Below, in pieces: positions 55,860 to 64,000 of a DNA stretch of 64,000 nucleotides (positions are counted from its first letter, which is position 1; each line of letters starts with the position of its first letter). Below the pieces are notes generated by a model. That model saw nothing but the letters and a program-made list of their open reading frames with translations, ran no database searches and had not been told where the DNA came from. The DNA comes from Crambe crambe. Lineage: Eukaryota; Porifera; Demospongiae; Poecilosclerida; Crambeidae. The position numbers and the translations under genes are program-made. The stretch is from the NCBI GenBank assembly GCA_963924555.1, contig OZ004587.1, forward strand, positions 6,836,075 through 6,900,074, in the 5' to 3' direction.

Positions 55860-56570
55860 CAAAAAACAACAACACCCCATTAACACAAATTGTACTCTGT
55901 AGTTAGGATTATTGACCCAAGTACAGATATTTGAGGCATTTTGAGGCATTTGGTATGTTACTTTAAACAATGGAGATTTATCATGGCTAGTTAATTGTAG
56001 CTCAAGCCTGTTTGCTATGAACTCTGTGTAATAGACTGACTATGATGAGCAAACAAATTATCTATCATGAGTTCAATTCTGACGCCATTAATGGTAACTT
56101 AGCTAATAGTTATTTCCCTTTTTGTTCTGTTAATAAGTATTTTTGTTAAGAGTCTAGTGAAGGCTTAACTCCTTGGTTCATATGGACCTAGCAGACAAGG
56201 GCAGGGGGGTTAAAGTTTCAAATTACATTATTGCTTCAGGTGGGAAGGGGGATACTAGCTATTAAACACCCTCTCCTACTAATGTCTAAGCCAGATAAGC
56301 ATTCAGACTTTCAATACGTAACTAGGTATAAACTAGTTTCACACGGGAGGATCCTGGCTATTATTATGGTGAAGTAACACTCATTATCTAGGTAGTCAGC
56401 TAATTACCTTCTTCGTGGATAATTTTCTCTTTTACAGGTCTTAGACTTCAAGCAAAGATCAAGTAAGTGACGATCAAGTCCATGGCCGGGCAGCGCAGAC
56501 ACTATTTAATAGGTGTGTCACTTTTAAATGCGCATGGGCAGCAACAGTAAGCAGATCAGTGGATGCATAG
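55860..56570. other. No gene seen
   Basis: AT-rich sequence without recognisable exons or repeats. Confidence 0.5.
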
Positions 56571-56572
56571 AT

Positions 56573-56740
56573 ATAAGAGGTTTTATGGGATTGGAAACGC
56601 CCAATGAACTGACACAACTGAGGCGCGTTGACAGATGCGCATGTGCATGCAGCATTAATTTATGTTCACAACACATGAACTTTGTAACTCAGGAAACTGG
56701 AGATTCAATTTGCAATTCACAGATCATAGGTGTAGGAACT

Positions 56741-56773
<33 letters not shown>

Positions 56774-56800
56774 GGGCATGGGCATTGTAAAATACGTAGA
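56573..56800. mobile_element. Partial P-like-ended element plus long G-run
   Basis: Begins ATAAGAGGTTTTATGGGATT, nearly the left end of the 7689-8787 element, and continues with the same subterminal ACTGAGGCGCGTTGACAG and GATGCGCA...GCAGCATTAATT. The matching right end was not found. A G-run of about 34 bp lies at 56739-56772. Confidence 0.6.
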
Positions 56801-57300
56801 TGACTGTGGATTCCACACACATGCATGATCAATGACGATTGAATGCCAAGATGGTCCACATTATATTTTCAGGAAGTAACGTGTATTTGGAAATGTTTTA
56901 TGCACTGATTGGTGGCGAACTCTCTAGCATTTCTTGGAAAACTCTATCATAACTATAAGACTTAGCATAGTTACTAATCATCCAGCAATTACTATCTAAG
57001 TATTTTGTCCAGGGATTTTGCTCATTTTACGGTCAGTGGTTAACTAGTAGCCAAATAACTGGAAGGCATGAACGGTTGTAACCATACCCCCTTGCCCCAC
57101 ATGCAATTTGCATGCCAGAATACTGATATTGTTACATAATGGCAATGGCATGTGTGGGCAAAACCCTATACTGCGCCTGAAGTCTGGGAATGTTCACTAT
57201 TTATCATTATTTAATTAGCCATCTGCTGTGCCATCATGGCTGGAAATAATCTTCGCGCAATTGCTATCAGTACAAGTTTGCGATCAACCGTCCCCGTCGC

Positions 57301-58545
57301 TATAAGTAGTGATACCGGGCTATTTTTTAAAATACTATAAAACTATAAATTCATTTCTTAAAAATATTAAGCTCTCTTTCCTCAGCCAGATAAACTTTAT
57401 CCGATAGAAATCCATCCAGTAGAAGCAGAGATACGTAACATTTTACAATTGAAATTGTACAGGAAAATTTTACTTTCTTTTAATTAAAAAAATGGCACCT
57501 TTCCAAGTAGGTTAAAGGTCATAATGGCTAATAGTACTGCAATCTTTTGCTCGTATCTTAGGATCTACTGGATGGATTTTCTTCAAACAAAGTTCATATG
57601 GAAGAGTATGAAAGTGAGTATAGAACTAAGGGTAAATTAAAAAAAAAAGGCCATGTAGTCTGGACTAGTAAAACTGTTGTACAATCGTTGTTAATTTGTC
57701 CTAGAGTCTGTCCCTGTTCTGAATGTACACAACATTGACAAAGTTAGGAACTTGAGTAGGCCTACCCTCCCCATCTAAAACGTGTTTTTGGTTGCTCATT
57801 TCAAATTTACTGTATTACGGCTTTGCTATATTTTAGAATTTGTGGCATTAAACCTGCAATTTCTGCTTCCAAGCTTTGCAGTGGACAGTGATTGATGTTC
57901 AAAGTCATGTACAGGATCTGAGAGCTTTGCTGTTATTAAGGAATTCAGACTGCAGCATTAATCAACTATGACTCCACAGCCAGAACTGATTTATGTTGTT
58001 CAGAGATTGATTCAGAATTCAAACCTTTTTCACAACTTTTATTTTACATTAAAATGTGTACTATGGGGGTGAGGGGGGTTAGGCTATTCACCTGAGGCAG
58101 CACAGATTCAAATTTAGCGGGAAAGGGTTGAGGTCGTGAACTTTGACCTATCAGTTATATAAGTTGAATGCCTTATCCTTCTTGCGTGCCTTCTTTTCCG
58201 CTTGATGCAAGAAGTTATCCAAGGTATCAGAATCAGTTTTTGATGCAGTTTCCAAAAAATATGGTTTCATGACCTATTCAAGCGTTATATTATAAGAAAA
58301 TCGAAATTTAAATATGTTTTTGAACATCAAATCTAATTTTAGCACTATATCTAAAAGAAACTGTCACAGTTAGATTCTCTAGAATATTAGGATTCTGTTG
58401 ATATGCTTTTTTTCTGAATTTCTTTGGATCTGGACCTTCGCAGCCAGGTTATATCTTGGTCACTTTTGGTGCCGTCCTGCAGTATTATCTTTACGTATAA
58501 AAAAATTGACCCCGCCCACCTTAGCATCCGGTATCACTACTATAA
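57301..58545. mobile_element. Possible TIR element of about 1.2 kb
   Basis: TATAAGTAGTGATACCGG at 57301 and the complement CCGGTATCACTACTATA at about 58528-58544 form inverted ends of about 17 bp. The interior is non-coding and contains a GGCCATGTAG tract at about 57648 that resembles the palindrome edges at 33.7 and 34.5 kb. Identification rests on one inverted pair. Confidence 0.4.
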
Positions 58546-58549
58546 GGCC

Positions 58550-59730
58550 ACTATTAATAGAATGATTGTTTCCTGTCCACCGCCCGCGTATTGAAAATGT
58601 TACCGCATCAAAAAATATTATTACTGCGCCATTGCTCGTGTGCAGTAGAGCGCGCACATTTGGCTTCACATGCAGGCTCTTTTTGGGAAAGCCCGTGGTG
58701 AATGAGGGTCGGCCCGCGAGACTAGATGAAGACAGGACCCTTGAGACAAACAACGAAGCAGTAATAAAATAATTATAATAACCGCCCGCCCGCAGCACTT
58801 GTGGATATCTTCTTGGACAGGAAACTAGGATTCTATAAATAGTGGCCTAACTTTAAGTCACTCATTGCATTAAAAAAAGCTTCTGAATCACGGAATTTTC
58901 AGAATTTTTACGGTAGCTTCTGGCACAGTGACAGTGCTATTAAAATTAATGAGATCTACTAAAAGCACTCTTATTTAGATAGGTTGCGCGCGGACAAGGC
59001 CTCTTTTGTTGACATAAAGCTAGTTTTATTAGTTACCTCTTTTAGTATCCGCTGGCCGGCAGACGCTTTGACTTGAGTTAATACCTTCTGTTGTAATCGA
59101 GCATAGATTGTACTGAAGTTTCAGGTTGGTTGACCAGTAGAATTTGCGCATGTGCAAGATAAATTCAAGCGAGCAAAAATACTGTCATACAAATGCAATG
59201 CTCTTAAATTTTGCGAGCACGAATTTAATTCTGCACTGTTGGCAAATTTTGTGTCAACCAACCTGAAAACCTCAGTATAGACTACGTAATCACTCAACCC
59301 GCGTGCGCATGCGCTAACAGTGGCCGCGCGGGTCCATGCCATGCGCATGCTTGCCTCTTTGTGAGAGAGGACATCTGCAGAGATTCCCTGCTCAATACTC
59401 ACACCAACTGCCACCTCAGCAGCAAAGAACTCTTCCAAGAGCTTTCATCTGTCACAGACCCTGACTCAGTCTTCTTCAACCAATTGTCATTTCACTAAAC
59501 TGTTTCAAACTTGAACCCTGTATCTCATATTTTGTTATGCCCACTTGGGTCTTTATAATGAAAACTTTTCAATTCTCCAATGTAAACTTCAAACTAACAG
59601 ATGCAGTATTGGGAAATAATAAATAAATACCTTATTATATGCTAATCATGTAATAATTTTGAACTAAACGTCCACAATCTTGTTATTTCAATTTGCTATA
59701 AAAAAGTAGATATCCGCAATCTCTCTCTTC
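58550..59730. other. No gene seen downstream of IDH
   Basis: 3' flank of the isocitrate dehydrogenase gene. Short frames on both strands have no domains. GGCCCGCGAGACTAG at about 58712 is a stray end of the TAGTCTCG element family. Confidence 0.45.
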
Positions 59731-63552
<3,822 letters not shown>

Positions 63553-63559
63553 CTGACAT

Positions 63560-64000
63560 GTACAATACACAAAAGAAAAACTAACTGAAGCACTCAAGGG
63601 TCATTAATCAAACCATGAGCCATACAGGTTAAAAAGGGTCAAAAGGTCAGTTCATAACCTCTGATGTTAAAAGGTCATTCCTTTAACCAAGATATCAAGT
63701 AAGCATCCCTACCACATATAGGAGAGGTGATGGCAGTCCTACACTCAGGAACCAAGTATGAAGATGTGAAAGAGGACAGCCTAGCCTTTATACCAACCCT
63801 GCTATGAAATCACATGAAAGAGGAAAAGGCCCAGCCATTATAAACATCTCCAGGAAATGAGTATGAATCATATGAAGGAGGAAAGCTCTTTATACCAAAT
63901 AGTTCAGGGCCATATTATTTACTTAAATAAATAAAACCCTTTAGATATCACAAACCCATTAGACATTATGGATCTACACACACCAATGACACCATTAAGC
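63560..64000. other. Intron of IDH upstream of the second exon
   Basis: No exon seen. Degenerate ATGAAAG(A/G)GGAAA repeats occur at about 63755-63890. Confidence 0.5.

Noticed and set aside
59121-59438. Minus-strand 105-codon frame downstream of IDH
   Set aside because: No domain, no splice context, and no similarity to IDH or neighbours.

Overview
This is a stretch of animal nuclear DNA, AT-rich and packed with repeats. It is most likely from a demosponge and would fit Amphimedon queenslandica. The grounds are large NACHT-LRR receptors carrying death-fold domains (a family expanded in that sponge), short 50-110 bp introns in the recognisable genes, and many small terminal-inverted-repeat elements. 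The species is an inference; I could not run a search.

Layout. 1-2.25 kb: tandem and dispersed non-coding repeats. 2.3-7.0 kb: a nearly complete P-element-like transposon with terminal and subterminal inverted repeats, a six-exon transposase gene with one frameshift, and a convergent two-exon accessory gene. 7.0-10.0 kb: repeat arrays with a related non-autonomous element. 10.3-12.0 kb: a palindrome and a broken receptor-tail gene. 12.2-18.7 kb: NLR-A, a 1,952-codon minus-strand gene with a decayed copy of its own 3' end just downstream. 18.9-27 kb: a nest of transposons. An old Ty3/Gypsy copy is split by a TA-flanked DNA element, which itself holds a young LTR element (identical LTRs, 5-bp target duplication) and a 9-bp-duplication element. 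27.1-34.8 kb: a receptor exon, a decayed second Gypsy element, and large palindromes and repeats. 34.9-35.35 kb: a small CARD-like gene. 37.6-41.6 kb: gene remnants and small TIR elements. 42-45.3 kb: remains of an Ig-domain transmembrane receptor, whose tail duplicates the 10.7-11.95 kb segment. 46.9-53.7 kb: NLR-B, whose LRR region is broken by a roughly 590-bp inversion. 54.9-55.85 kb: NLR-C, a fragment with its own inverted segment. 56.5-58.5 kb: more TIR elements. 59.7-63.6 kb: ten exons of NADP-dependent isocitrate dehydrogenase, the only clear housekeeping gene.

How it fits together. The two large NLRs share one order of domains: N-terminal helical modules, a CARD-like helical domain, a Death domain, an immunoglobulin-like domain, NACHT, and RNase-inhibitor-type LRRs. 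An Ig domain between Death and NACHT is the most unusual protein feature here. With the CARD-like gene and the Ig/FN3 receptor pieces carrying tyrosine motifs, this looks like an innate-immune receptor neighbourhood in rapid birth and death, reshaped by duplication, small inversions and nested transposons. The shared immune role is inferred from domain families only.
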